A stretch of 64,000 nucleotides of DNA from Bradyrhizobium cenepequi (lineage in GTDB: Bacteria > Pseudomonadota > Alphaproteobacteria > Rhizobiales > Xanthobacteraceae): the NCBI RefSeq assembly GCF_020329485.1, contig NZ_JAGKJI010000004.1:203217-267216 (forward strand), given 5' to 3'. Below are positions 33,858-42,739 of the stretch, piece after piece (position 1 is the stretch's first letter; each line of letters starts with the position of its first letter). The notes below the pieces were generated by a model. That model saw only the letters and a program-made list of their open reading frames with translations, searched no databases and had not been told where the DNA came from. The position numbers and the translations under genes were made by a program.

Positions 33858-36197
33858 GTGAAGGTCAGTGCTGTTCGCCGTCTCGTGGGAGACCATCGCA
33901 ATCGAGGCGGCGGCAGCCGCACTCAAGTTTTCATCGGCACCATGGCCTTGCTGGCGGGTTGCTCCTCTTCGATCACGATCGCGCGGGCACAGTCGAGCGT
34001 CACCTTGCCAGCGGTGACGGTGGAATCGCCGGCACAGAACCGCAAGCCGGCGCGCGCTGCGGGGCCTTCCGTGCGGCGCACTCGCGCAGCGGCGACGGCG
34101 CCGCAACGAAATCGAAATGTTACGCCGGCGGAGCCTACGCCGTCGGAACGCGCTGCCGCGGCAGCGGCCAAGCTGTACGAAGCCAGGCTCGGCTATCGCG
34201 CAATGCCCAGTTCGACCACGCTGCGCACCGGCGCTTCGCCGCTCGACACCTCGCAAGTCGTCAACGTCGTGCCCGAGCAGGTGCTGAAGGATCAATTGCC
34301 GCGCAATCTCGATGACGCGCTCGTCAATATCAGCGGCGTCACCCAGACCAATACGCTCGCCGGCACCCAGGATGCCGTCATCCGGCGTGGATTCGGCGAT
34401 AACCGCGATGGCTCAATCATGCGCAACGGCATGCCGCTGGTTCAGGGCCGCAGCCTCAACCCCGCCGTCGAAAGCGTCGAGGTGCTGAAGGGACCTGCGT
34501 CGCTGCTATACGGCATCATGGATCCCGGCGGCATCGTCAACACGATCAGCAAGCGCCCGGAACTCTATCAGCACGGATCGATCACCGTGCTCGGCTCAAC
34601 TTACGCCAACAACAAGAACGGCGCGGATGCGACCTTCGAAGTCACCGGGCCGATCGGCAAGGACGGTCTCGCCTATCGCTTCATCGCCTATGGCGTCAAC
34701 GAGGATTACTGGCGCAATTTCGGGCGTCACCGCGAAACGCTGATTGCGCCGTCGCTAGCCTGGTATGGCGACACGACCACGGTGCAGCTCAACTACGAGC
34801 ATCGCGACTTCATCTACCCGTTCGACCGCGGCACGGCATTCGATCCGACCACCAAAGCGCCGCTGCCTATTCCGGCGACGCGCCGGCTCGATGAGCCCTT
34901 CAACAATATGTGGGGAACATCCGACCTGGTGCAGGGCTCTGTCGAGCAGCAACTCAACGAGGATTGGAGGCTCTACGCCGGTTACAGCTACAACACCGAG
35001 ACGTTCAGCGCCAACCAGCTCCGCGTCACCGGGGTCAATGCCGCCACGGGCATCGAGACGCGCAGCAACGACGGCACGCAGGGTTCGCTCAGCAATGTGA
35101 GCTACGGGACGTCCTACCTGCAGGGCGGGTTCTGGATTGGCGGAATGCGCAACGATGTGCTGTTTGGCGGCGACGGCCAGTATCGCACGATCTATCGCAA
35201 GAACCTGATCCGGCAGCCGACGCCGTCGTTCAATTTCTATAATCCGGTCTATGGACTGATCCAGCCAGGCACCACGGTCTCCGCCAGCGACAGCGACCAG
35301 ACCGACAAGCTTGGTCAATACTCCATATTCTTTCAAGACACGCTGCATGTGACCGATCGGGTCGCGGTGGTCGCCGGCGTGCGCTACATGGATTTCGACC
35401 AGTTGGCCGGGCGCGGACGCCCGTTCAAGGCCAACACCGATCTATCCGGAGACAAGGTGCTCCCGCTCGGAGGCGCCATCCTTAAGCTTACCGACGAGCT
35501 TTCCCTCTACGCAAGCTATACGCAGTCGCTGAAGCCGACCTCGACCATTGCGCCGCTCACCGGCGGCGTGGTGATTGGTTCCAATATCGCACCCGAAGAG
35601 GGCGTGTCGTGGGAGACCGGCGCCAAATTCGATATCAACAAGCGACTTTCGGGCACGGTGGCATTCTACGACATCGACAAGAAGAACGTGCTGGTGTCGC
35701 AGCTCAACAACGTCACGGGAATCGTGGAATTTCGGACCGCCGGCAAGGTCCGCTCTCGCGGCATCGAGATCGACGTCACCGGGAGGCTGTCCAACAACTG
35801 GAGCATGATCGGCAGCTATGGCTATACCGACGCGCGAGTGATCGAAGATCCGACGCTCGCCGGCATGGCGCTGCAGAACGTCGCCCTGAACACGGCTTCG
35901 CTCTACCTGGTTTACGACTTCGGCACCGCGTTGCCGGGCCGGCTGCGGCTCGGCGCCGGCGCGCATTATGTCGGTGACCGGCCCGGCGACGCCGCGAACA
36001 CTTTCGTCCTGCCGTCCTATGTCGTCGCCGACGTTTTCGCGAGCTACGAGACCAAATACGACAACCTGCCGGTCATTTATCAACTCAACGTCAAGAACCT
36101 GTTCGACACCGTCTACTATCCCTCCGCTGTGAGCAATCTGAACGTCGCGCTCGGCGACGCACGCCGCGTCTCGCTCTCGGCGACGGTGAAATTCTGA
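33858..36197 (+). CDS. TonB-dependent siderophore receptor
   Basis: Outer-membrane receptor for ferric siderophores, 779 residues. The N-terminus is long; the hydrophobic FIGTMALLAGCSSSITIARA ahead of QSSVTLPAVTVESP is the signal region, so the true start may be slightly later than 33858. A Pro/Ala/Arg-rich linker (60-95) precedes the plug (about 125-230: NISGVTQTNTLAGTQDAVIR, ESVEVLKGPASLLYGIMDPG), then a 22-strand-type barrel ending in the expected aromatic LSATVKF. The siderophore is unknown. A PepSY membrane protein follows on the same strand. Confidence 0.93.
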   Translation: MKVSAVRRLVGDHRNRGGGSRTQVFIGTMALLAGCSSSITIARAQSSVTLPAVTVESPAQNRKPARAAGPSVRRTRAAATAPQRNRNVTPAEPTPSERAAAAAAKLYEARLGYRAMPSSTTLRTGASPLDTSQVVNVVPEQVLKDQLPRNLDDALVNISGVTQTNTLAGTQDAVIRRGFGDNRDGSIMRNGMPLVQGRSLNPAVESVEVLKGPASLLYGIMDPGGIVNTISKRPELYQHGSITVLGSTYANNKNGADATFEVTGPIGKDGLAYRFIAYGVNEDYWRNFGRHRETLIAPSLAWYGDTTTVQLNYEHRDFIYPFDRGTAFDPTTKAPLPIPATRRLDEPFNNMWGTSDLVQGSVEQQLNEDWRLYAGYSYNTETFSANQLRVTGVNAATGIETRSNDGTQGSLSNVSYGTSYLQGGFWIGGMRNDVLFGGDGQYRTIYRKNLIRQPTPSFNFYNPVYGLIQPGTTVSASDSDQTDKLGQYSIFFQDTLHVTDRVAVVAGVRYMDFDQLAGRGRPFKANTDLSGDKVLPLGGAILKLTDELSLYASYTQSLKPTSTIAPLTGGVVIGSNIAPEEGVSWETGAKFDINKRLSGTVAFYDIDKKNVLVSQLNNVTGIVEFRTAGKVRSRGIEIDVTGRLSNNWSMIGSYGYTDARVIEDPTLAGMALQNVALNTASLYLVYDFGTALPGRLRLGAGAHYVGDRPGDAANTFVLPSYVVADVFASYETKYDNLPVIYQLNVKNLFDTVYYPSAVSNLNVALGDARRVSLSATVKF

Positions 36198-36253
36198 GAC
36201 GGATTTCTCGCGGAGGCATCGCGGCAAGGTGAAAACAAAATTGCAATGTACTC

Positions 36254-36278
36254 CGCGAAGATGACATTATTCTTCGCG
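36254..36278 (+). terminator. Hairpin after the siderophore receptor gene
   Basis: CGCGAAGA (36254-36261), nine-base loop, TCTTCGCG (36271-36278): a perfect eight-base stem 57 bases after the receptor stop. There is no T tract. It may end most transcripts before the PepSY gene or mark a new promoter region, as the intervening 246 bases are partly AT-rich. Confidence 0.45.
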
Positions 36279-36443
36279 ACAGACGGCGGCACGCAACATA
36301 GAACTATTACAAACTGTGTAAACGCGGCTTGAGTGGCCTCACAGACATCTTTCCGGTATCGTTCAGATAACGCTGTTGAGTGGGCGGTGATCACAGGCCT
36401 CGCCGATTTCGACGCTGATCACGCGACCTGTTCCTTTCAATTC

Positions 36444-37631
36444 ATGACCAAGCACGCGATCAAGACCGCCCTGTTGCAGGTCCATTCCGTCATTGGCCTT
36501 GCGCTTTCGCTGGTGCTGGCTCTCGTCGGGATCACCGGCGCGACGATGAGCTTCGAGGATGAAATCCAGGCCAGCCTGAACGTCGGGATCATGCGGGTCG
36601 AAGCTCGCTCGACCCCGATGCTGACGCCGGACCAATTGATCGCGCGACTGCAGACGAATCCCGATTTCGGCAAGGTTTCGGCCGTGACGATGGCCAGTGA
36701 CCCGTCCGCGGCGGTGCGGATCCGGTTTGCCCGCAACGAGGGCGGCGCCCGGCCTTCCTCGATCTATGTCGATCCCTATGATGCGCGTGTGCTCGGCGCG
36801 CCACGGGGCGAGCAATTTTTCATCACTGTCCGCAAACTGCATCGCTGGCTGTTGTTGCCCGGCGATGCCAAGGGCTATGGCCGGCAAATCACCGGCCTGT
36901 CCGCGATCTGCCTGATCGCAATGCTGATCTCCGGGATCGTGCTGCGATGGCCGCATCGCGCCCGCAGCGTGAAAATGTGGCTAAAGCCGAATTTGGCGTT
37001 GCGCGGTCGCGGCCTGCACAGGTCGCTGCATGCCGTCGCTGGAACCTGGGTGCTGCCGATCTACCTGGTGATGGTGCTCACCGGCCTGTGGTATTCGTTC
37101 GACTGGTACAAGAACGGCGCCACCTGGCTGCTGTCACGTCCTTCGAACGCTGCCGCACCGATGAAGCCCAAGCCGGCGCGAGACGTCGGCGCAGCCGATG
37201 CCAAGCCGCTTGCGCTCGATCGGGTATGGGCGACATTCCTGCACGAACAGGGGAGCCGTTTCGCGACGGCCCAACTGACGCTGCCGCCTGGTGCTGATAC
37301 CGTCGTGCGGATCCGGTCCTGGGCGCGCGATGCCTCGCATCCAGGCGCGCGCGACGAATTCCGCATCGATGCCGTCACCGGCCGGCTGGCGTCGTCGGAT
37401 ATTTACGCGGACAAGACCATCGGCGAGCGGACGCTTTCGAGCGTACTCGATATTCACCGCGGCAGCATATTTGGTTGGCTGGGCAAGCTGCTGTTCATGG
37501 TCGCCGCGGCGCTGATGCCGCTGCTCGTGGTCACCGGCCTTCTGCTGTATCTTTCGCGCCGAAGGCATCGGCGTCTCTCGCGGCCGACACTTGAGAACCT
37601 GGTTCCAGACGAGCGCATCGCTCGGCCGTGA
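36444..37631 (+). CDS. PepSY-associated transmembrane protein (iron uptake reductase type)
   Basis: 395 residues from the ATG of MTKHAIKTALLQVHSVIGLA, which matches the family N-terminus; the frame is open upstream to 36333. Four membrane segments: LALSLVLALVGITGATM near 20, ICLIAMLISGIVLRW near 158, VLPIYLVMVLTGLWYSF near 200 and LLFMVAAALMPLLVVTGLLL near 350, with conserved His in LLQVHSV, RKLHRWL and LDIHRGSIFGW that are haem-ligand candidates. Such proteins sit beside siderophore receptors and are thought to reduce the ferric complex in the periplasm. The neighbour fits this. Confidence 0.88.
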   Translation: MTKHAIKTALLQVHSVIGLALSLVLALVGITGATMSFEDEIQASLNVGIMRVEARSTPMLTPDQLIARLQTNPDFGKVSAVTMASDPSAAVRIRFARNEGGARPSSIYVDPYDARVLGAPRGEQFFITVRKLHRWLLLPGDAKGYGRQITGLSAICLIAMLISGIVLRWPHRARSVKMWLKPNLALRGRGLHRSLHAVAGTWVLPIYLVMVLTGLWYSFDWYKNGATWLLSRPSNAAAPMKPKPARDVGAADAKPLALDRVWATFLHEQGSRFATAQLTLPPGADTVVRIRSWARDASHPGARDEFRIDAVTGRLASSDIYADKTIGERTLSSVLDIHRGSIFGWLGKLLFMVAAALMPLLVVTGLLLYLSRRRHRRLSRPTLENLVPDERIARP

Positions 37632-37633
37632 AC

Positions 37634-38125
37634 CTATTTCGCGTCCTTCGCCGCGACCACCTCGATCTCGACAAGGAAGCCGGGATTGGCGAGCGAGGCA
37701 ACGCCGACCACCGAGCGTGCCGGCAGGTTCGGCTGGCTGCCACCGAAGAACTGGGTGTAGCCTTCCATGAAAGCCTTGAAGTCCATCGGCGCATTCGGGC
37801 TGTGCACCAGGAACACCTGCATCTTGATGACGTCGCCCATGCCAAGGCCGAGCCCCTCAAGGATGCCCTTGATCCGGTTCAGCACGCCGACGGTCTGGGC
37901 CTTGGTGTCGCCATAGGCCTCCCGGCTCGAAGCATCGGCGTCCTTGTTGATCACCGGCGGCACCTGGCCACTGACATAATAGATCGTGGCGTTGCCGCTG
38001 ACCTGCACCGATTGCGCGATCGGGAATGTCGAATTGGGAATTGGATGCCTGACGATCTCAGCTCGCGCGGGCGCGGAAGCCGCGGCCGAGAGCGAAGCGA
38101 CCAGCAGCATTGCACGAAATTTCAT
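37634..38125 (-). CDS. Secreted RidA-family protein (enamine/imine deaminase)
   Basis: RidA proteins hydrolyse reactive 2-imino and enamine compounds. This one has a Sec signal (MKFRAMLLVASLSAAASAPA, cut after ARA), so it works in the periplasm, which is less usual than the cytosolic form. 163 residues in total. Trimer active-site positions are visible: YYVSGQVPP (Ser region), LPARSVVGVASL (Arg) and FLVEIEVVAAK (Glu). It lies 19 bases after the cytochrome gene, the last gene of a three-gene unit with a flavin oxidase and a cytochrome c. Confidence 0.9.
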   Translation of the reverse strand: MKFRAMLLVASLSAAASAPARAEIVRHPIPNSTFPIAQSVQVSGNATIYYVSGQVPPVINKDADASSREAYGDTKAQTVGVLNRIKGILEGLGLGMGDVIKMQVFLVHSPNAPMDFKAFMEGYTQFFGGSQPNLPARSVVGVASLANPGFLVEIEVVAAKDAK

Positions 38126-38144
38126 CTGTTTCCCCCAATTTGAC

Positions 38145-38561
38145 TCAGCGGCGCGCTCCCCTGACTTCCGTGGCCGTCACCACGTCGGTGTAGCTGTTGT
38201 CGAAATGCGTCCTGAGATAATTCACAACCGCGGCAACTTGGCCATCGGTCATCATGTCGCCGAAGGCCGGCATGCCGCGCCGACCGTTGACGACGAGATG
38301 GACGGCATAGCTGCTGGTGGCAAGATTTCGGTTGGCAATCAGCGAGGGATAGGCGCCCGCGCCGACGGCGCCCGAGGCATCAGGCATGTGGCAGCCCTGG
38401 CAGACATTGGCGAACAGTTCCTCGCCGGTCATTTCGACGAAGCGATAGTCCGAGCTGAAGGTCGGGCGCATGGCGGCGCTGTCCTGCGCAAAGCCTGTGG
38501 CCGCAGGCAAGAACGCGAGCAGCGCGGCGCCTGCCCTTAGCACAATCAGATTGGCTTTCAT
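38145..38561 (-). CDS. Small c-type cytochrome
   Basis: Periplasmic single-haem cytochrome of 138 residues. Start at the ATG of MKANLIVLRAGAALLAFLPA, eight bases downstream of the oxidase stop; the upstream frame lies inside the oxidase gene. Signal peptide 1-25 (cleaved near GFA-QDS); haem site CQGCH at residues 54-58; likely axial Met in GRRGMPAFGDMM near 97. The position directly after a Tat-exported flavoenzyme makes it the likely electron acceptor, as CycN is for the nicotine enzyme NicA2. Confidence 0.9.
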   Translation of the reverse strand: MKANLIVLRAGAALLAFLPAATGFAQDSAAMRPTFSSDYRFVEMTGEELFANVCQGCHMPDASGAVGAGAYPSLIANRNLATSSYAVHLVVNGRRGMPAFGDMMTDGQVAAVVNYLRTHFDNSYTDVVTATEVRGARR

Positions 38562-38566
38562 CGGCC

Positions 38567-40162
38567 TCACGTTTTCACCACCCGCTCGTGCAATCGCGCG
38601 ATGGCGTCGAGCGAGGACAGGATCGCCCCCTCCTGCCAGGCCGGCAGATCGGACGCGTGCTCGCCGGCCAGCACGATCCGCCCATCGATCTGGCATAGAT
38701 TCCTGTAGTGCTTCGCCCTGCCCTCGTCGCTCCATTCGCCGCTGCAACCAAGGGTGAAGGGCACGCGATGCCAGGCGACCGCAACCCCGTTCTCGAACTC
38801 CTGCTTGTATTGCGGATGGATCAGGGAGCCGAACTCGACGGCGCTTGCGACCCGTTCCTTCGGCGTCATTGCGGTGAACTCGTAGGCATTCGCAGTCTCG
38901 AACAGATAGGCCCCTAACAGCACGCCGCGTCCGGCGCGATTGAAACCGTCATTGGGATAGGCGATCTGCCGGATTGGCAGGTCGGTATAGGTGATGCCGC
39001 CATAGATCGCCTCGTCCTCCTCCCAGAAGCGACGCTTGAACTGCAGTCCGATCTTGACCGAGCCGGCATAGGACACGGCGTCGATCGCGGCCTGCATGCG
39101 GCTGCCGACGTCGATCGAGATCTGACTCAGGATCGACAGCGGGATCGTGCAGATGCACCAATCGGCTGTCGCGTGCAGCACCGTCGCGGGACTTGTGGTG
39201 TCGACATAGCTCACCGTGACGCCCCGGTCGTTCTGCCGGATCTGCGTCACCTTGGCGTTGTAGCGGATGAGGTCGGTGACCTCCCTTGCAAAGGCCTTGC
39301 CGATCATGTCCATGCCGCCGACCGGCTGGAACATCGTGGTCTGGAAGCTATAGCGCGCGAAATTCTGCAAGTAACGCCAGACCCGCGACCGCAACAGGTC
39401 CGACAAGGTGACGGGATCGCTCGGCAACGGCTCCGGACTTAAGCCCCCGCCTGGCTCGCGCGCATAGCCACGGAACTCGGCCGAGACGAGATTGGCATTA
39501 TATCTGTAGTCGGAATCGAGCGCGCCCCAGGAGCGCAGCGCCTGCAGCAGGATCTCCTGATCTTCCTTGGACACAGTCTCGTCGAGCCCGCCCTGCTGGG
39601 TTGCTTTCGCAAGCAGTTCGGAAACCTGGCCTTGGAAATCCGCCTTGATGGCGCGGATCTTTTGCGGCTGACCGCCGAACGCACGCGAGGCGTGTAGATA
39701 GGCATTGTGATTCAACTGAATGAAGGGCTCGAGCGCGACCCCGAGCCGCTTGCAATAATCCAGCAGTGCACGATGGTGGTAGGGAATCCGCCACGGGCCT
39801 GGGTTGATGTAGAGCCCGCGGTCGAATTCGCAGGTCTGCTTATAGCCACCGAGTTCGGCAAACGTGTCGCCGCCGCGCAAGGTCCAGTTGCGGCCGCCTG
39901 CCCTGTTGTTGAATTCGAGGATCTGGACCTTGTAGCCCGCCTTGCGCAACTCCAGCGCCGCGGTCATGCCGGCAAGTCCCGCGCCGAGGATCAGGACGGA
40001 TGCGCCGTTCGGGTCCCCTTCGAGCCTCACCGGCCCCTTGTAAGTCGACTCGGAGGCGAAGCCGAGGCTCATCATCGCGTGATACATCGCCGCGCTGCCG
40101 GCCATCGCGCCGATCAACGAGAAAAGATCACGCCGCCTGATGACTGCCGTTTCGCTTTGCAT
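38567..40162 (-). CDS. Tat-exported flavin monoamine oxidase/dehydrogenase
   Basis: FAD enzyme of the amine oxidase/L-amino-acid oxidase superfamily, 531 residues. N-terminal twin-arginine signal RRRDLFSLIGAMAGSAAM (residues 9-26). Dinucleotide-binding motif VLILGAGLAGMTAALE near 56 with EFNNRAGGRNWTLRGGD; C-terminal FAD motif DGRIVLAGEHASDLPAWQEG near 495. The substrate domain (about 180-400) is not close to any enzyme whose substrate I can name. Followed by a cytochrome c and a secreted RidA, so it is more likely a dehydrogenase than an oxygen-using oxidase. Substrate: an unknown amine or amino acid. Confidence 0.9.
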   Translation of the reverse strand: MQSETAVIRRRDLFSLIGAMAGSAAMYHAMMSLGFASESTYKGPVRLEGDPNGASVLILGAGLAGMTAALELRKAGYKVQILEFNNRAGGRNWTLRGGDTFAELGGYKQTCEFDRGLYINPGPWRIPYHHRALLDYCKRLGVALEPFIQLNHNAYLHASRAFGGQPQKIRAIKADFQGQVSELLAKATQQGGLDETVSKEDQEILLQALRSWGALDSDYRYNANLVSAEFRGYAREPGGGLSPEPLPSDPVTLSDLLRSRVWRYLQNFARYSFQTTMFQPVGGMDMIGKAFAREVTDLIRYNAKVTQIRQNDRGVTVSYVDTTSPATVLHATADWCICTIPLSILSQISIDVGSRMQAAIDAVSYAGSVKIGLQFKRRFWEEDEAIYGGITYTDLPIRQIAYPNDGFNRAGRGVLLGAYLFETANAYEFTAMTPKERVASAVEFGSLIHPQYKQEFENGVAVAWHRVPFTLGCSGEWSDEGRAKHYRNLCQIDGRIVLAGEHASDLPAWQEGAILSSLDAIARLHERVVKT

Positions 40163-40314
40163 TGACGTCCCAGCCGGATCAGATCTCGAGCAGCCAAAGG
40201 AAACGGTTTGGCTCCTCGCCTGTCAAGGAAGCGGCTTACTTGGACGCGCGGCAACACGCGCTTTTGATGCGCGTTGGATGTGATGATGCAAGGTCGTGAG
40301 GCGAACCCCGCTGC

Positions 40315-40461
40315 ACCTCGCCCCGCTTGCGGGGAGAGGTCGAAATTCAAGCGCAGCTTGAATTTCGGGTGAGGGGGAGTCTCCGCGAATACGTCTGTCA
40401 CCGTTTATGCGGATAGGGCCCCTCACCCCAACCCTCTCCCCGTAAGAACGGGGAGAGGGAG
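40315..40461. repeat. Composite palindromic repeat between the oxidase and the CnbZ-like gene
   Basis: Contains CCTCGCCCCGCTTGCGGGGAG, the perfect pair AAATTCAAGC / GCTTGAATTT with a three-base spacer (40344-40366), and CCTCTCCCCGTAAGAACGG with GGAGAGGGAG at the end. Outer parts match the elements at 23541-23675 and 58631-58787; the inner AATTCAAGCGCAGCTTGA is also present at 14319 and partly at 12607. The 302 bases between the two genes hold nothing else. Confidence 0.8.
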
Positions 40462-40464
40462 TCT

Positions 40465-41220
40465 TCACGCCTGGATCACCTTTTCGATGTGGACGCAGCG
40501 GCAATCCATCTCGTAGTCGAGACCGACCACCGGCGGGCGGTTGAAATGCCAGGTCAGGCCGTTCCTGAACACACCGCGGCGGCCGAGTTCGCTTTCCAGG
40601 ATCGAATAGACGTCCTGCACGGTATAAAGCTGCACGCCGGTCGTCTGTTTCCAGGTGCCGCCGAACGCGCTCATCCGGCGTTCCATCTCGTCCAGCACCC
40701 ATTTGGCCTTGGCAAGCATGCCCGCCGGACTGACGTCGCCGGGGCTGATGATGTGATCGCGATAGTTCGCCTTGCCCTCGGCCGACTCGCCGCTGCCGGC
40801 GATCACGAAGGATGGCACAGCCTGCGGCGCAGGCACCACATAGGAGAAGGCGTGAAAGCAAGGCTCGGACGGCGGATCGATCTTCGGACAGACATTGCTG
40901 CGCGCCACCGGATTGACGCCGTCCTTCATCACGCCCCATTCGATCAGGGTCTTGATGTAGATGTCGTTGAAGGCGCGAAAGCCCTCCTCCGTGAACGGTG
41001 CGGGCGAGCGCAATTCACAGGCGCCGAACGCCGTCAGCGGACGGCCGGCGCTTTTGAGGATTTCGGCGATCCGCGCAAAGCCCGCCTTCAGCGGCACCGG
41101 ATCGGCAAAACGCACGCGCTCGATGGTGAAGTCAGGAAGCGCGCCGATGCCGCAGGAATACTGGCTGACGCCGGGCATAAAGCGATAACCGCCGTCTTGA
41201 ACCTCGATGGTCGTAATCAT
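40465..41220 (-). CDS. CnbZ-like protein (2-aminomuconate-type deaminase family)
   Basis: 251 residues from the ATG of MITTIEVQDGGYRFMPGVSQ, with AAAGAGG five bases upstream. It resembles the family of CnbZ, a 2-amino-5-chloromuconate deaminase; recalled motifs are GGYRFMPGVSQYSCGIGALP, GFARIAEILKSAGRPL, FGACELRSPAPFTEEGFRAF and NVCP. I recall the family from its N-terminal text, not from a search, so the function is tentative. It follows livF by 45 bases and is the last gene of the liv operon, which suggests it acts on what the transporter brings in. No signal peptide, so it is cytosolic. Confidence 0.6.
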   Translation of the reverse strand: MITTIEVQDGGYRFMPGVSQYSCGIGALPDFTIERVRFADPVPLKAGFARIAEILKSAGRPLTAFGACELRSPAPFTEEGFRAFNDIYIKTLIEWGVMKDGVNPVARSNVCPKIDPPSEPCFHAFSYVVPAPQAVPSFVIAGSGESAEGKANYRDHIISPGDVSPAGMLAKAKWVLDEMERRMSAFGGTWKQTTGVQLYTVQDVYSILESELGRRGVFRNGLTWHFNRPPVVGLDYEMDCRCVHIEKVIQA

Positions 41221-41265
41221 CACACCTCTTTGCAACGTAACGGGGTTAGGAAAGCTCGGGTTCGG

Positions 41266-42006
41266 TCATTCGTGGAGAACGCCGAGATAAGCGTCGCGCA
41301 CGATCGGATCGGCGAGCAGCTCGGAGCCCGAGCCACTCCGCACGATGCGGCCCATGTCCATGACAAAGGCGCGGTGGCAGAGATCGAGTGCGATGGTGAC
41401 GTCCTGCTCCACCAGCAGGATCGACGTTCCGTTGGCGTTGAGTTCTCGCAGCGCCACCACGAGCTGTTCGACCAGCAAGGGCGAAAGCCCAAGCGACAGC
41501 TCGTCGATCATCAACAGCAGCGGCGCGCTCATCAGGCCGCGGCCGATCGCGCACATCTGCTGCTCACCGCCGGACAAGGTCGCCGCCGCCTGCCGCCGCC
41601 GCTCGCGCAGCTTCGGGAACGTGGCATAGACCTGATCGAGGTCACGATTGATCTCGGCGCGGCTCGCATCGCGCAAATATGCGCCCATCAGGAGGTTCTC
41701 CTCGACGCTCATCGCGCCGAACAACCGCCGCCCTTCCGGCACGTGCACGATGCCGTGGGCCAGGATCTCGGCGGCGGTGTCGCCGGTGAGGTCGCGGCCT
41801 TCGGAGAAATAGTTGCCTGCGGTGGTCGGGATCAGGCCAGAGAGCGCCCGCATCAGCGTGGTCTTGCCGGCGCCGTTGGAGCCGATCAACGCGGTGATCT
41901 CGCCGTGGCGGACTTCGAGATCGATGCCCCACAGCACCTGGATCTCGCCATAGCCGGCGCACAGCCCTTTCAATTCGATGATCAGGGAGCTAGCCACGGG
42001 CGGCAT
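41266..42006 (-). CDS. livF: LivF-type ABC transporter ATPase
   Basis: Second ATPase of a branched-chain-amino-acid-type importer, 246 residues. The start ATG (MPPVASSLIIELKGL) overlaps the end of livG by 17 bases; other ATGs further upstream lie deeper in livG. Walker A GSNGAGKTT, signature LSGGEQQMCAIGRGL, and Walker B LLMIDELSLGLSP are present. Substrate unknown; this family moves many amino acids, amides and aromatic acids. Confidence 0.92.
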   Translation of the reverse strand: MPPVASSLIIELKGLCAGYGEIQVLWGIDLEVRHGEITALIGSNGAGKTTLMRALSGLIPTTAGNYFSEGRDLTGDTAAEILAHGIVHVPEGRRLFGAMSVEENLLMGAYLRDASRAEINRDLDQVYATFPKLRERRRQAAATLSGGEQQMCAIGRGLMSAPLLLMIDELSLGLSPLLVEQLVVALRELNANGTSILLVEQDVTIALDLCHRAFVMDMGRIVRSGSGSELLADPIVRDAYLGVLHE

Positions 42007-42739
42007 TCCGTTTCGCATATTGTTGGCCGAGATAGGCCTCGACAACAGCGGGATTCTCGATCACCTCGCGCGGTGCGCCGTCGGCGATCAGCGCGCCATT
42101 GTGCAGCACCGCGATGCGGGTGCAGACGTTGAGCACGACCTTCATCAGATGCTCGATCATCACGATGGTGATGCCGCTGGCGGCGAGCTCATGGATCAGC
42201 TTCGTTGCGCGCTCGACCTCGGCGCTGTTGAGGCCGGCATTGACCTCGTCGAGGAACAACAGTTTTGGCTTCATCGCGAGCGCTTTCGCAAGCTCGAGCC
42301 GCTTGCGCATGGCGAGCGTCAGCGTCGCGGCAGGGTGATTGGCCTGCAGCTCGAGGCCGACATAGACCAGATGGGCCATTGCCTGCTCACGCGCCACCTT
42401 CAGGCTTTGGCCCGGCTGCGAGAACAGCGCGGCTGCCGCGACATTGTCGAGCGCGGTAAATTCGGCAAAGGGCTGCACGATCTGGAAAGTGCGCGACAGG
42501 CCGAGACGCGCCGCCTGATAGGTCTTGATCGGCGTGATGTCCTTGCCGTCGAAAATGATCTTGCCGGAATTGGCCGGCGTGACGCCGCAAATGGTGTTGA
42601 CCAGCGTGGTCTTGCCGGCGCCATTTGGTCCTATAAGGCCGAGCACCTCGCCCTTGTTGACGGTGAGCGTGACGTCGCGCAGCGCCTGCAGGCCGCTGAA
42701 ATGCCGGGATACGTTTTCCAGGCGAAGGATCTCAGACAT
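41990..42739 (-). CDS. livG: LivG-type ABC transporter ATPase with altered signature motif
   Basis: First ATPase, 249 residues. Walker A GPNGAGKTT near 35 is standard and the first strand RHFSGLQALRDVTLTV is typical. The usual LSGGQ-like signature is replaced by ATLTLAMRKRLELAKALA, and Walker B reads LLFLDEVNAGLNSAEVE (usual DEP replaced by DEV). LivG proteins often have degenerate signatures, so it may still work paired with LivF. It overlaps livM by eight bases. Confidence 0.92.
   Translation of the reverse strand: MSEILRLENVSRHFSGLQALRDVTLTVNKGEVLGLIGPNGAGKTTLVNTICGVTPANSGKIIFDGKDITPIKTYQAARLGLSRTFQIVQPFAEFTALDNVAAAALFSQPGQSLKVAREQAMAHLVYVGLELQANHPAATLTLAMRKRLELAKALAMKPKLLFLDEVNAGLNSAEVERATKLIHELAASGITIVMIEHLMKVVLNVCTRIAVLHNGALIADGAPREVIENPAVVEAYLGQQYAKRNAARG

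Noticed and set aside
40489..42132. Long plus-strand open frame (547 codons) opposite the CnbZ-like and livF genes
   Set aside because: Shadow of conserved minus-strand genes; its composition is not that of a real protein.
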